Source of the DNA: an uncultured Pelagibacteraceae bacterium
GTDB taxonomy: Bacteria; Pseudomonadota; Alphaproteobacteria; Pelagibacterales; Pelagibacteraceae
Length of the DNA: 64,000 nucleotides
Reading direction: 5' to 3'
Assembly (NCBI GenBank): GCA_902581795.1
Contig: CACHPL010000001.1
Span: forward strand, 124,001-188,000
The notes below the pieces were generated by a model, which worked only from the letters and a program-made list of their open reading frames with translations, had not been told where the DNA came from and did no database searches. The position numbers and the translations under genes were made by a program. Shown in pieces: positions 36,413 to 44,089 of the stretch (positions within the stretch are counted from its first letter, which is position 1; every line of letters starts with the position of its first letter).

Positions 36413-37654
36413 TTAACCTCTTTCAGACCACTTAGGGATCGGGTGAAAGAATTTGTCAGAAGCCCATTTCGTTGGAGCAACAACTTTATTCTCACACGTA
36501 TCACCTTTGCATCTTACTTGGAACAAGATCATTGGCTTAGCAACATTTTGACCGCCAGGACCAAATTTAATGTTTCCATAGAAAGTTTGCATGTCTGTAG
36601 CTTTTAAAGCATCTCTAACTTTATCTCTGTCAAAAGAATTTGCTCTTTCGAACGCATCTTTAAATACTAATAAAGCGGCAGATGACTCAGCTGATTGGTA
36701 AGGTGGAGCATAACCAAATTCTTTTTTAAAGTCTTTGTCATACTTCTTACCACCACCAAAGAATTTATCTTTGTAGCTTAAGTTTTTATGCCATTGAGAA
36801 GCGCACAATGCGTATTCAGATTTCTTTCCATGTTGTTTAGAAAGTTTTGCAGCATCGCAGTGTGTCATCGCTAACATTGGAACATCAACTTTCATTTCAG
36901 ATATTTGTCTGATTGCAGTTAATGCACCTTTTGTGTGCCCTGATACTACTAGTACATCTGGCTTAGTAGCTTTTACTTTTGCCAATGTAGCAGCCATATC
37001 ATTTAACTCTTTTGGTAATTTGTCATCAATAATGATTGTAGATCCAGTTCTTTTTGCAGCATCCAAGATACCAAGTCTCACGTCTTGTGAGAAAGCGTCT
37101 TGTTCAAATGCTTGTGCAATTTTTACTGGCTTACCACCATTTTTTTCGACCGCAAGATCAATTGCTACTTCAAGGTATTGGTTAGCTGGTGATAACACCG
37201 CAAACAAATATTTGTATCCTTTAGTAAATAAAGATCTTGATGCACCATTTGCTTCAACCATAGGAATTTTATATTTCTCGGTTACTGGTGCAATGGCTTT
37301 CGTTAAACCTGAACTGTATGGTCCAAGCATATAATGAACGCCATCTTGCTTAATTAGTCTTTCAGCTAACTGTGCAGCTCTTTTAGGATTTGACTCATCA
37401 TCATAATAAATGATTTCAAATTTATAACTTTTTCCACCAACTTTTACGCCACCCATACTGTTAATTCGATCAACAGCCATGTTATAGCCGTTTTGAGTGT
37501 GTACTCCGTTAGATGAGTATTTCCCTGTAAGAGATATCGCAGAACCTAAAACAATATACTCACCTTCAACTTTTGCAAAAGAAGAAGAGATAGTCGCTAT
37601 TGTTAAAGTTATAGCTGAGATTAATGTAATAAATAGTTTTGCTATTTTATTCAT
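36413..37654 (-). CDS. ABC transporter substrate-binding protein, amino-acid/amide type (second set)
   Basis: A 413-residue periplasmic binding protein with a signal peptide (cleavage after SSFAK region). It is longer than the first-set LivK. Motifs are LGSAISLTGKYSSNGVHTQNG, IIYYDDESNPKRAAQLAERL, YMLGPYSSGLTKAIAPVTEK, and PPYQSAESSAALLVFKDAFE. Cysteines near the C-terminus (RCKGDTCENK) may form a disulfide. The ligand is not evident; given glaH in the operon, a C5 dicarboxylate or a lysine-related compound is one possibility. The ribosome site is AAGGGGGA. Confidence 0.9.
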   Translation of the reverse strand: MNKIAKLFITLISAITLTIATISSSFAKVEGEYIVLGSAISLTGKYSSNGVHTQNGYNMAVDRINSMGGVKVGGKSYKFEIIYYDDESNPKRAAQLAERLIKQDGVHYMLGPYSSGLTKAIAPVTEKYKIPMVEANGASRSLFTKGYKYLFAVLSPANQYLEVAIDLAVEKNGGKPVKIAQAFEQDAFSQDVRLGILDAAKRTGSTIIIDDKLPKELNDMAATLAKVKATKPDVLVVSGHTKGALTAIRQISEMKVDVPMLAMTHCDAAKLSKQHGKKSEYALCASQWHKNLSYKDKFFGGGKKYDKDFKKEFGYAPPYQSAESSAALLVFKDAFERANSFDRDKVRDALKATDMQTFYGNIKFGPGGQNVAKPMILFQVRCKGDTCENKVVAPTKWASDKFFHPIPKWSERG

Positions 37655-37664
37655 TTTTTCCCCC

Positions 37665-37680
37665 TTAATTAATTAATTAA
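37665..37680 (-). repeat. TTAA tandem repeat in the second binding-protein leader
   Basis: A 16-base TTAATTAATTAATTAA directly upstream of the GGGGG ribosome site, identical in sequence and position to that at 23506-23521 before livK of the first set. The rest of this 82-base gap shows no clear sigma-70 promoter. Confidence 0.7.
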
Positions 37681-37736
37681 TTTGATTTTATTAAAGCAAT
37701 TTTTGACTTTTTAGACAACAGGTTAAAATGAATAAA

Positions 37737-38345
37737 TTAAGTTCTAATCCCAATAATTACCGCAATGATAATTAAGACACACGCAGAGATTGTATTTAAA
37801 AGTCTTGGATTTCCTTTTAACCATGTCGAAACTTTTCTAGCTGCTAATCCATACATCATCAAACTTAAAAAATCTAAAAAAACCCAAGTGAAAGTTAAAA
37901 TTAAAAATTGCGAAACAATATTATTTTCAAAATTAATGAACTGAATAAATACTGTTCCGAAAGTAACTAATGCCTTTGGGCTTAATCCTGCAACCAAAAA
38001 CCCATCTCTGTACATAGCTATATTACTTTTTTTAATTTTATTTTTTTTTCCTAGTCCTTTAACTTTTAATGTAAAAGTTTCATATGCTAAGTAAATAATG
38101 TAAGAAATTCCTGCCCATTTTAAATAAATGAAAATACTTGGGTTATCTATGAGTAAAGTTCCAATAACAAATGTCACTAAAGTTGCCTGAACGGCATTAG
38201 CAGATACATCTCCACAGGCTGTCCAAATAGATTTTTTTAATCCGTAGTTTATTGTATTTGTCACTATTACGACTCTAGGTGGCCCCGGTGTGATAAAAAG
38301 AAACAGTAACAATTGAACATAAATAAAGTAGTTTTCAGGAAACAT
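37737..38345 (-). CDS. LysE/RhtB-family exporter
   Basis: I start at ATG 38345 (MFPENYFIYVQLLLFLFITP), giving 202 residues. The longer frame upstream would run through the opposite-strand gene at 38367 and is cysteine- and phenylalanine-rich nonsense. LysE marks are FITPGPPRVVIVTNTINYG, GDVSANAVQATLVTF and FLVAGLSPKALVTFGTVF. Five to six helices are visible. It probably exports an amino acid. The gap to the binding-protein gene is 82 bases and it is cotranscribed only if read-through occurs. Confidence 0.87.
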   Translation of the reverse strand: MFPENYFIYVQLLLFLFITPGPPRVVIVTNTINYGLKKSIWTACGDVSANAVQATLVTFVIGTLLIDNPSIFIYLKWAGISYIIYLAYETFTLKVKGLGKKNKIKKSNIAMYRDGFLVAGLSPKALVTFGTVFIQFINFENNIVSQFLILTFTWVFLDFLSLMMYGLAARKVSTWLKGNPRLLNTISACVLIIIAVIIGIRT

Positions 38346-38366
38346 AATTAAACTATATATTTTTTG

Positions 38367-38663
38367 ATGAAAAAAAGAAGCAATATTCCAGAAACAAGAG
38401 TTAAAAATCCAGAGCCAAAAAAATATAATGAAGATTGGATAATTTGGGCAGGTTGGGCAGACCGTATTACATTTGAAGAAATAGAAAAAAAAACAGGAAA
38501 AAATGAATCTCAAGTTATAAAAATTATGAGAAGAAACCTTAAACCAAGTTCATTTAGGTTGTGGAGAAAAAGAGTTCACAAGACAAGTATTAAACACAGG
38601 AAAAAATTCAAACTTGAAAGAAAGAAAATGAGAGAAAAAATTAGAATTAGTGATATATATTAG
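38367..38663 (+). CDS. TIGR03643-type small basic protein
   Basis: A 98-residue lysine/arginine-rich protein with the conserved core WIIWAGWADRITFEEIEKKTGKNESQVIKIMR, a helix-turn-helix-like segment, followed by PSSFRLWRKRV. This matches the small conserved family TIGR03643/DUF2805, of unknown function and possibly nucleic-acid binding. The ATG at 38367 is preferred over a TTG three bases earlier. It ends 2 bases before grxC. Confidence 0.82.
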   Translation: MKKRSNIPETRVKNPEPKKYNEDWIIWAGWADRITFEEIEKKTGKNESQVIKIMRRNLKPSSFRLWRKRVHKTSIKHRKKFKLERKKMREKIRISDIY

Positions 38664-38665
38664 TT

Positions 38666-38920
38666 ATGAAAAAAGTTGTTATGTACACTGGTAACCCTTG
38701 CCCATATTGCGTTTATGCAAGAGCGTTACTTGATTCAAAAAAAATTCCTTACCAAGAAATAAATGTTTGGGAAGATGAAAGTAAAAGAGCAGAAATGCTA
38801 AAGAAAAGTGGTGGAAGAACCTCTGTACCTCAAATTTTTATAGGCAATCATCATGTCGGTGGAAATGATGAACTGCAAGCAGCTAGCAAAAGTGGTGAGT
38901 TAGATAAATTATTAGCCTAA
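38666..38920 (+). CDS. grxC: Glutaredoxin 3
   Basis: An 84-residue glutaredoxin with the dithiol active site C12-P-Y-C15, the GSH-binding cis-proline region TSVPQIFIG and GGNDELQAA. Length matches GrxC. It reduces disulfides with glutathione in the cytoplasm. It overlaps the end of ccdA by 9 bases on the other strand, and follows the TIGR03643 gene in the same transcript. Confidence 0.96.
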   Translation: MKKVVMYTGNPCPYCVYARALLDSKKIPYQEINVWEDESKRAEMLKKSGGRTSVPQIFIGNHHVGGNDELQAASKSGELDKLLA

Positions 38921-39625
38921 ATTTCCAAGTATCGGTATAGCTTCCAATATAAAATAACCCAAAGTCTGCAACTTATTTGTAAGAATTAATATTCCAGTAA
39001 TAAGTAAAATTACACCTCCTGAAATAGAAACGATACGGATATTTTTTCTAAAATTTTTGGAAAATGCTAGGAATTTGGAAATACCATAACCAGATAAGAT
39101 AAAGGGTATTGCTAAACCTAAAGAATAAAAGCTTAATAATAAAATTCCTTTTCCTATGCTACTTTCAACTGCTGCAAGCGTTAAAATTGATCCAAGCACA
39201 GGTCCAATACATGGTGTCCAACCAAAACCAAAGGCTGCACCTACGAGAATTGGAAAAAATAAATTATTTGAGTAGTTTTTTGTCTGAAATCTTTTTTCTT
39301 GATTTAGAAAATTAAAGTTTAAAATACCAATCAGTTGAAGAGAAAAAATTATTATTATAATTCCTGCAATTATTCTTAGACTGTTAGAATTTTCCAACAA
39401 TAAATTTCCAATAAAAGAAGCTGTAGCACCAAAACTAATAAAAACTAATGAAAATCCGACAGTAAATAAAACAGTTTTCAAAACAACTTTTTTCTCTTTT
39501 TCAACTATATCACCAAGACTCTCACCAGAAATATAAGAAACATATCCTGGTATCAAAGGAAGTACACACGGAGATAAGAAACTAATTAATCCCGCGCCAA
39601 AAGCTATAATTAAATTAAAAATCAT
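38912..39625 (-). CDS. ccdA: CcdA/DsbD-type thiol-disulfide membrane transporter
   Basis: A 237-residue membrane protein with six helices. The two transmembrane cysteines are in LISFLSPCVLPLIPGYVSYISG and GFGWTPCIGPVLGSILTLA, the CcdA signature. It moves reducing power from cytoplasmic thioredoxin to the periplasm for cytochrome c maturation. It lies 8 bases after the FkbM methyltransferase gene, and grxC faces it. Confidence 0.95.
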   Translation of the reverse strand: MIFNLIIAFGAGLISFLSPCVLPLIPGYVSYISGESLGDIVEKEKKVVLKTVLFTVGFSLVFISFGATASFIGNLLLENSNSLRIIAGIIIIIFSLQLIGILNFNFLNQEKRFQTKNYSNNLFFPILVGAAFGFGWTPCIGPVLGSILTLAAVESSIGKGILLLSFYSLGLAIPFILSGYGISKFLAFSKNFRKNIRIVSISGGVILLITGILILTNKLQTLGYFILEAIPILGNLG

Positions 39626-39633
39626 TTTCTTTG

Positions 39634-40320
39634 TTAAATCTTTTTAAAAATAAATGAAAACTCTTTGTTCCATATTTTTTTATATCCAGTTTTATCCAAA
39701 AAAACAGATATTGGATTATTTTTAATTGCCAGTTCGTCGTAATCATACATATTATCCGGATTATGTATTTCTACACAAATTAATTTTGGATTGTATAAAT
39801 TAAAACTCAAAGATTGAAGAACATTAAGTTCATTACCCTCCACATCTATATTTAAAAAATCAATTTCTCTTCCCTTAAAAGGGGTTTTTTCTATTATAGA
39901 ATTTAAAGTATCTGTATTTACAATTTTTTCTTTAAATCCTTTTAAAAAATGAATCTTCGCAAATTTTTCGCTGATAGTATTGAGCATATTTATTTCTTTC
40001 CTAAAAAATAGCTTTTTTTTAGATTTCTGATTATCTACTGCTAAATTAACATTTATATCTTCATTTCTTGCAATATTAAATAAATCGATTGATAGGGAAT
40101 TGGCATCTATATTTATTCCTCTCCAATTTCTTTTGTGCAATAAATAAGTATTGTTTCCCTCAAGCGGATGGTAACATCCAACGTCAACATAAAAACCATT
40201 GGATTTATTATGAAAAAACTTATCTACTTGCACATCCTCACCAAACATTGAATAACTCTTTTTTGGAAAAAATATTTTTGGTCTAAATCTCAGATAGTAA
40301 AAATATTTCAAAAAATTCAT
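39634..40320 (-). CDS. FkbM-family methyltransferase
   Basis: A 228-residue protein from the ATG at 40320 (MNFLKYFYYLRFRPKIFFPK); a longer frame upstream would run through msrB. It has the FkbM SAM-binding start FYVDVGCYHPLEGNNTYLLH and the later DFLNIDVEGNELNVLQSLSF. These enzymes O-methylate sugars or polyketides. In bacteria of this type the target is often a surface glycan. It follows msrB by 10 bases. Confidence 0.87.
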   Translation of the reverse strand: MNFLKYFYYLRFRPKIFFPKKSYSMFGEDVQVDKFFHNKSNGFYVDVGCYHPLEGNNTYLLHKRNWRGINIDANSLSIDLFNIARNEDINVNLAVDNQKSKKKLFFRKEINMLNTISEKFAKIHFLKGFKEKIVNTDTLNSIIEKTPFKGREIDFLNIDVEGNELNVLQSLSFNLYNPKLICVEIHNPDNMYDYDELAIKNNPISVFLDKTGYKKIWNKEFSFIFKKI

Positions 40321-40330
40321 CTTATTTGCT

Positions 40331-40702
40331 TTATTTCTTTGGTTTGAAAACCAAACATAGACCGTTGTTACAAAATCTTTTACCTGTGGGTTTGGGGCCA
40401 TCTTCGAAAATATGACCATGGTGTCCTCCACATTTTTTGCAATGATATTCGACTCTTTCGTATCCAATATGAGTATCTATCTTAGTTTCAAAAACATCCG
40501 GTAAGGAAGAAAAAAACGAAGGCCAGCCTGAACCACTTTCATATTTCATTGAGGAACTAAAAAGTTTTGCCCCACATCCTGCGCAAAGATAATCTCCCTC
40601 CCTTTTTTCCTGATTTAAAGGACTTGAACCTGGAGGTTCTGTTCCTTCCTCTTTTAATATGTAATTTTGTTCTAGGGTTAAGCTTTTATTCCACTTATTC
40701 AT
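40331..40702 (-). CDS. msrB: Peptide methionine (R)-S-oxide reductase
   Basis: A 123-residue MsrB. Zinc cysteines lie in C40-A-G-C43 and C88-K-K-C91, the catalytic cysteine is C111 in KRFCNNGL, and the GSGWPSF and HHGHIFEDGP motifs are intact. It repairs oxidised methionine in proteins. It is divergent from the metY leader across 266 bases. Oxidative damage in light is a likely pressure. Confidence 0.96.
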   Translation of the reverse strand: MNKWNKSLTLEQNYILKEEGTEPPGSSPLNQEKREGDYLCAGCGAKLFSSSMKYESGSGWPSFFSSLPDVFETKIDTHIGYERVEYHCKKCGGHHGHIFEDGPKPTGKRFCNNGLCLVFKPKK

Positions 40703-40753
40703 TAATTATATTTTATATCATTTTTAATGACTTAAAAATGAACCAAATTAGTA

Positions 40754-40783
40754 TTGACTTCTTTGTGATAAATCTAATATAAT
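40754..40783 (+). promoter_or_regulatory. Sigma-70-like promoter of metY
   Basis: TTGACT at 40754-40759 and a perfect TATAAT at 40778-40783, 18 bases apart. Transcription would start near 40790, just before the first base pair of the SAM-II riboswitch at 40793. It is the best promoter match found in this window. The remaining 50 bases toward msrB show nothing else. Confidence 0.8.
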
Positions 40784-40792
40784 TCTATTTAT

Positions 40793-40850
40793 AGCGCTGA
40801 TTTAATACAAATTGCGAGCGCTTTACAAAATCCGCTAAAGCGTCAAATCT
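40793..40850 (+). promoter_or_regulatory. SAM-II riboswitch
   Basis: Stem P1 is AGCGCT (40793-40798) with AGCGCT (40817-40822). The loop GATTTAATACAAATTGC and the 3' part TTACAAAATCCGCTAAAG match the known SAM-II class in marine alphaproteobacteria. Bases 40835-40842 (CTAAAGCG) are exactly complementary to 40862-40869 inside the terminator that follows, so SAM binding would free the terminator. It controls metY. Confidence 0.88.
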
Positions 40851-40856
40851 TTAATG

Positions 40857-40885
40857 ACCACCGCTTTAGTCGGTGGTTTTTTTTT
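40857..40885 (+). terminator. Attenuator terminator between the two SAM riboswitches
   Basis: ACCACCG (40857-40863) pairs with CGGTGGT (40871-40877), seven-base loop, then eight T (40878-40885). It is a strong intrinsic terminator placed between the SAM-II and SAM-V elements, 84 bases before the metY ATG. Its loop and flanks pair with the SAM-II 3' segment in the alternative fold. Confidence 0.92.
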
Positions 40886-40906
40886 GAACTTAATCAAATT
40901 AAAGCC

Positions 40907-40964
40907 GGGCATTTGAACTGTATTGTACGCCTGACTATCTGTCGAAGTACTAAAAAAGGAGAAG
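40907..40964 (+). promoter_or_regulatory. SAM-V riboswitch over the metY ribosome site
   Basis: GGC (40908-40910) pairs with GCC (40929-40931), with inner sequence ATTTGAACTGTATTGTAC, close to the SAM-II core but with the SAM-V pattern. The 3' part GTCGAAGTACTAAAAAAGGAG includes the GGAG Shine-Dalgarno at 40958-40961, eight bases from the ATG. SAM binding would hide the ribosome site. A SAM-II plus SAM-V tandem is described for SAR11-like bacteria. Confidence 0.8.
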
Positions 40965-40968
40965 AAAA

Positions 40969-42264
40969 ATGAGTGATAAAATAAAAAATCCAGAAACAAT
41001 TGGTTTACATGGCGGAGAATACAGAAGTGACCCAGCGACAACTGCTGTTGCCGTACCTATTTACCAAACTACCTCTTACCAATTTAAAGATGCTAAAACA
41101 GCAGCAAATTTATTTGGGCTTAAGGAATTTGGAAATATTTATACGAGAATCAATAATCCTACTTGCGATATTCTTGAAAAAAGAGTTGCTGCATTAGAAG
41201 GTGGGCTAGCTGCAGTCGCAGTTGGATCTGGTCAAGCAGCTTCAGCATTTTGCGTGCAAAATGTTTGTCAAGCTGGAGATAATATTGTTTCGTCCACTGA
41301 TCTTTACGGAGGAACAGTAAATTTATTTAAAAATACTTTAAGTATGCAGGGTATTGAGGTTAGATTTGCTGATCCAAAGGATCCTAAGAACTTTGAAAAA
41401 TTAACGGATGAGAAGACAAGAGCTTATTATGGTGAGTCTTGTCCTAATCCATATCTTAGAGTTTTTCCAATTAAAGAAGTTGCTGACATTGGTAAGAAAC
41501 ATGGAATACCTTTGATCATTGACAATACTGCTGCTCCAGTAATTTGTAGACCATTAGAACATGGCGCTGCAGTCGTTATGCACTCTTTAACAAAATATAT
41601 TGGAGGGCACGGTACATCAATCGGAGGAATAATTGTTGATGGAGGAAATTTTGATTGGGTGAGAAATGCAAAGAGGCAGCCTTTGTTTAACACTCCTGAT
41701 CCAAGTTACAATGGTGCGATTTGGGGAAGAGACGTTCCTAAGATGACAGGTGCAAATGTTGCTTTTGCTGTAAGAGCTCGAGTGGTTCTATTAAGAGACC
41801 TTGGTGCTCCGTTATCTCCATTCAACGCATTCCAAATAATTCAGGGTTTAGAAACTGTTGCTTTAAGAATGAAGCAACACTGTGCAAACGCGGAGAAAGT
41901 TGTAAAATTCCTGGAAACCCAAAAGAAAGTTAAAAATGTTATCTATCCAACAAATCATCAGGGAGAAATTAGAGACAGAGCTAAAAGATATATGAATGGT
42001 GGCTATGGATCTTTAGTTGGTATGGATCTTGGAAACAAAGAAGCAGGAGCTAAATTTATTGATAACCTAAAACTTCTTTACCATGTTGCTAACATTGGTG
42101 ATGCAAGAAGCTTAGCAATACATCCTGCGTCTACGACTCACAGTCAATTAAATGATAAACAATTGGCTGAAGCAGGTGTAACGCCTGGTTATGTAAGGCT
42201 TTCTATTGGCATAGAACATCCGGACGATATTATTTCAGATATCAAACAAGCTTTAGCAGCGTAA
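40969..42264 (+). CDS. metY: O-acetylhomoserine sulfhydrylase (aminocarboxypropyltransferase)
   Basis: A 431-residue PLP enzyme of the Cys/Met metabolism family. The cofactor lysine is K209 in VVMHSLTKYIGGHGTSIGG. Start motif ETIGLHGGEYRSDPATTAVAVPIYQTTSYQFKD is typical of MetY. It makes homocysteine from O-acetylhomoserine and sulfide, or methionine from methanethiol, which suits SAR11 use of reduced organic sulfur. It is a single gene ended by a 15-bp hairpin and controlled by two SAM riboswitches. Confidence 0.94.
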   Translation: MSDKIKNPETIGLHGGEYRSDPATTAVAVPIYQTTSYQFKDAKTAANLFGLKEFGNIYTRINNPTCDILEKRVAALEGGLAAVAVGSGQAASAFCVQNVCQAGDNIVSSTDLYGGTVNLFKNTLSMQGIEVRFADPKDPKNFEKLTDEKTRAYYGESCPNPYLRVFPIKEVADIGKKHGIPLIIDNTAAPVICRPLEHGAAVVMHSLTKYIGGHGTSIGGIIVDGGNFDWVRNAKRQPLFNTPDPSYNGAIWGRDVPKMTGANVAFAVRARVVLLRDLGAPLSPFNAFQIIQGLETVALRMKQHCANAEKVVKFLETQKKVKNVIYPTNHQGEIRDRAKRYMNGGYGSLVGMDLGNKEAGAKFIDNLKLLYHVANIGDARSLAIHPASTTHSQLNDKQLAEAGVTPGYVRLSIGIEHPDDIISDIKQALAA

Positions 42265-42276
42265 ATTAAATATTTT

Positions 42277-42309
42277 TTGATACGTCAAGTAGCATACTTG
42301 ACGTATCAA
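42277..42309 (+). terminator. Long perfect hairpin after metY
   Basis: TTGATACGTCAAGTA (42277-42291) and its exact reverse complement (42295-42309) are separated by three bases, a 15-bp perfect stem. It lies 12 bases after the metY stop. The plus strand then has TCTTTTG, a short T-rich tail. It probably ends metY or protects its 3' end. Confidence 0.75.
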
Positions 42310-42331
42310 TCTTTTGAATTAAAAGCATCTA

Positions 42332-42796
42332 ATGATAAAAATATTAAAGTTTTTTATAATTGTATTTTTAGTCAATAGTAGCTTTGCTTTTTCAGAAACA
42401 ATAAAGCCAAATGTTAGTATAAATCCAAACCAAGTAATTGAGATACAGTTAAAAGGTTTGATGAAAAATGATAGTCCCTATCGTGACATGGGTATTGAAC
42501 AAACATGGGAATTTGCACATCCTAATAATCAAAGATTCACAGGTCCAATAGATAGATTTAAAGAAATGATAAAAGGAGATTCTTATAATATGCTTCTTAA
42601 TCACATTAGTCATGAAATAAAAGAAATATATAGTGATGATAAAAATGCTGTATATGAGGTAGTCATTTTAGACCAAAATAAAAAGTACTTTAAATTCAAA
42701 TGGCAGGTAGAAAAATTTTTAGAAAGTGGACCATTAAAGAATTGTTGGCTAACAACTGTGGTTTCTCAACCAATTCCAATGGGATCATCGACTTAA
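42332..42796 (+). CDS. Secreted DUF4864-family protein
   Basis: A 154-residue protein with a signal peptide (MIKILKFFIIVFLVNSSFAFS). The mature part has ...VIEIQLKGLMKNDSPYRDMGIEQTWEFAHPNN..GPIDRFKEMIKGDSY, the layout of the DUF4864 family (NTF2/SnoaL-like fold, function unknown). It ends with GPLKNCWLTTVVSQP. It sits alone between metY and the sarcosine oxidase operon, 22 bases after the metY hairpin. Confidence 0.72.
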   Translation: MIKILKFFIIVFLVNSSFAFSETIKPNVSINPNQVIEIQLKGLMKNDSPYRDMGIEQTWEFAHPNNQRFTGPIDRFKEMIKGDSYNMLLNHISHEIKEIYSDDKNAVYEVVILDQNKKYFKFKWQVEKFLESGPLKNCWLTTVVSQPIPMGSST

Positions 42797-42837
42797 ATTT
42801 ACTAGATGAAATCAATTTTTTTTGCTAATTTTTACCT

Positions 42838-44088
42838 GTGAAAAAAAAATACTCCATTTTTAATATTGTAAAAAATGCATTTTCTAATAATCAAAATTGG
42901 AAAAAAATGTGGCGTAACCCAGAACCACGGAAGTTCTATGACATTATAATTGTTGGTGGTGGAGGACATGGTTTAGGTACAGCTTACTATTTAGCTAAGG
43001 AACATGGTTTAAAAAATATCGCTGTAATTGAGAAAGGTTGGTTAGGCGGCGGTAATACCGGTCGAAACACAACCATCATAAGATCAAACTATCTTTGGGA
43101 CGAAAGCGCTCATCTTTATGAACATTCATTAAAACTTTGGGAAAATTTATCATCAGAATTAAATTATAACGTAATGTTCAGTCAAAGAGGTGTGTTAAAT
43201 CTTGCTCACAACGAACATGACGTAAAAGAGATTAAAAGAAGAGTAAGTGCTAATAAACTTAATGGAATAGATTCAGAATGGACCAACCCAAAAGAAATTA
43301 AAAAACTCGTACCAATAATGAATACTGAAAACTGCAGATATCCAGTTCTTGGTGCATCTTATCAACCAAGAGCAGGAACAGCACGACATGATGCTGTAGC
43401 ATGGGGCTATGCAATGAGAGCTGATGAATTAGGTGTTGATGTTATTCAAAACTGTGAAGTAAAAAAAATTAAAACTAAAAACAATAGAGTTCAAGGAATT
43501 GAGACTACAAAAGGAATTATAAGAGCCAAAAGAGTTGGCGTTGTTGCTTCCGGCCATACAAGTGTTCTGGCTGAAACTGCAGGAATCAGGTTGCCTCTTC
43601 AGAGCAAACCTCTTCAAGCTTTAGTTTCAGAGCCAATTAAACCAGTTATCAATACAGTTGTAATGTCTAATGCTGTTCATGCTTATGTGAGTCAATCAGA
43701 CAAAGGAGAGCTCGTTATTGGGGCTGGAACAGATGGTTACAATTCGTTTACTCAAAGAGGGGGATATAATATTGTTGAAGATACTTTAAGAGCAATAATA
43801 GAACTCTACCCAATTTTTGGAAAAATGAAAATGCTACGTCAGTGGGGAGGAATTGTAGACATATGTCCAGATGCAAGTCCTATAATTAGTAAATGTGAGG
43901 TTGAAGGACTATATTTTAATTGTGGTTGGGGAACTGGCGGATTTAAGGCAACGCCTGGAAGTGCGAATGTTTTTGCTCATACAATTGCAAAAGACAAGCC
44001 TCATATAATAAATGCTCCTTTTAGTTTAGAGCGTTTTGTAAGTGGTAGATTGGTAGACGAGCATGGAGCGGCTGCTGTAGCTCACTAA
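42838..44088 (+). CDS. soxB: Sarcosine oxidase beta subunit
   Basis: A 416-residue flavoprotein that starts with GTG at 42838. The FAD motif [20 protein letters not shown] lies near residues 39-58; [15 protein letters not shown] and [19 protein letters not shown] are typical of SoxB. The [19 protein letters not shown] segment includes the histidine/arginine region around the covalent flavin in this family. With SoxD, SoxA and SoxG it oxidises sarcosine to glycine with transfer of the methyl carbon to folate. First gene of the operon. Confidence 0.95.
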   Translation: MKKKYSIFNIVKNAFSNNQNWKKMWRNPEPRKFYDIIIVGGGGHGLGTAYYLAKEHGLKNIAVIEKGWLGGGNTGRNTTIIRSNYLWDESAHLYEHSLKLWENLSSELNYNVMFSQRGVLNLAHNEHDVKEIKRRVSANKLNGIDSEWTNPKEIKKLVPIMNTENCRYPVLGASYQPRAGTARHDAVAWGYAMRADELGVDVIQNCEVKKIKTKNNRVQGIETTKGIIRAKRVGVVASGHTSVLAETAGIRLPLQSKPLQALVSEPIKPVINTVVMSNAVHAYVSQSDKGELVIGAGTDGYNSFTQRGGYNIVEDTLRAIIELYPIFGKMKMLRQWGGIVDICPDASPIISKCEVEGLYFNCGWGTGGFKATPGSANVFAHTIAKDKPHIINAPFSLERFVSGRLVDEHGAAAVAH

Positions 44089-44089
44089 A

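Noticed and set aside
23582-37654. The two liv clusters as a recent segmental duplication
   Set aside because: Corresponding proteins differ in length and sequence throughout (for example LivM of 422 against 354 residues), and their neighbours differ. They are old paralogues or separate systems.
38346-38513. N-terminal extension of the LysE-type gene upstream of its ATG at 38345
   Set aside because: It overlaps the TIGR03643-type gene on the other strand, is rich in F, C and W without family similarity, and the normal LysE start is at the ATG given.
40321-40467. Longer start for the FkbM methyltransferase
   Set aside because: It runs through the end of msrB in another frame. The ATG at 40320 gives the normal N-terminus.
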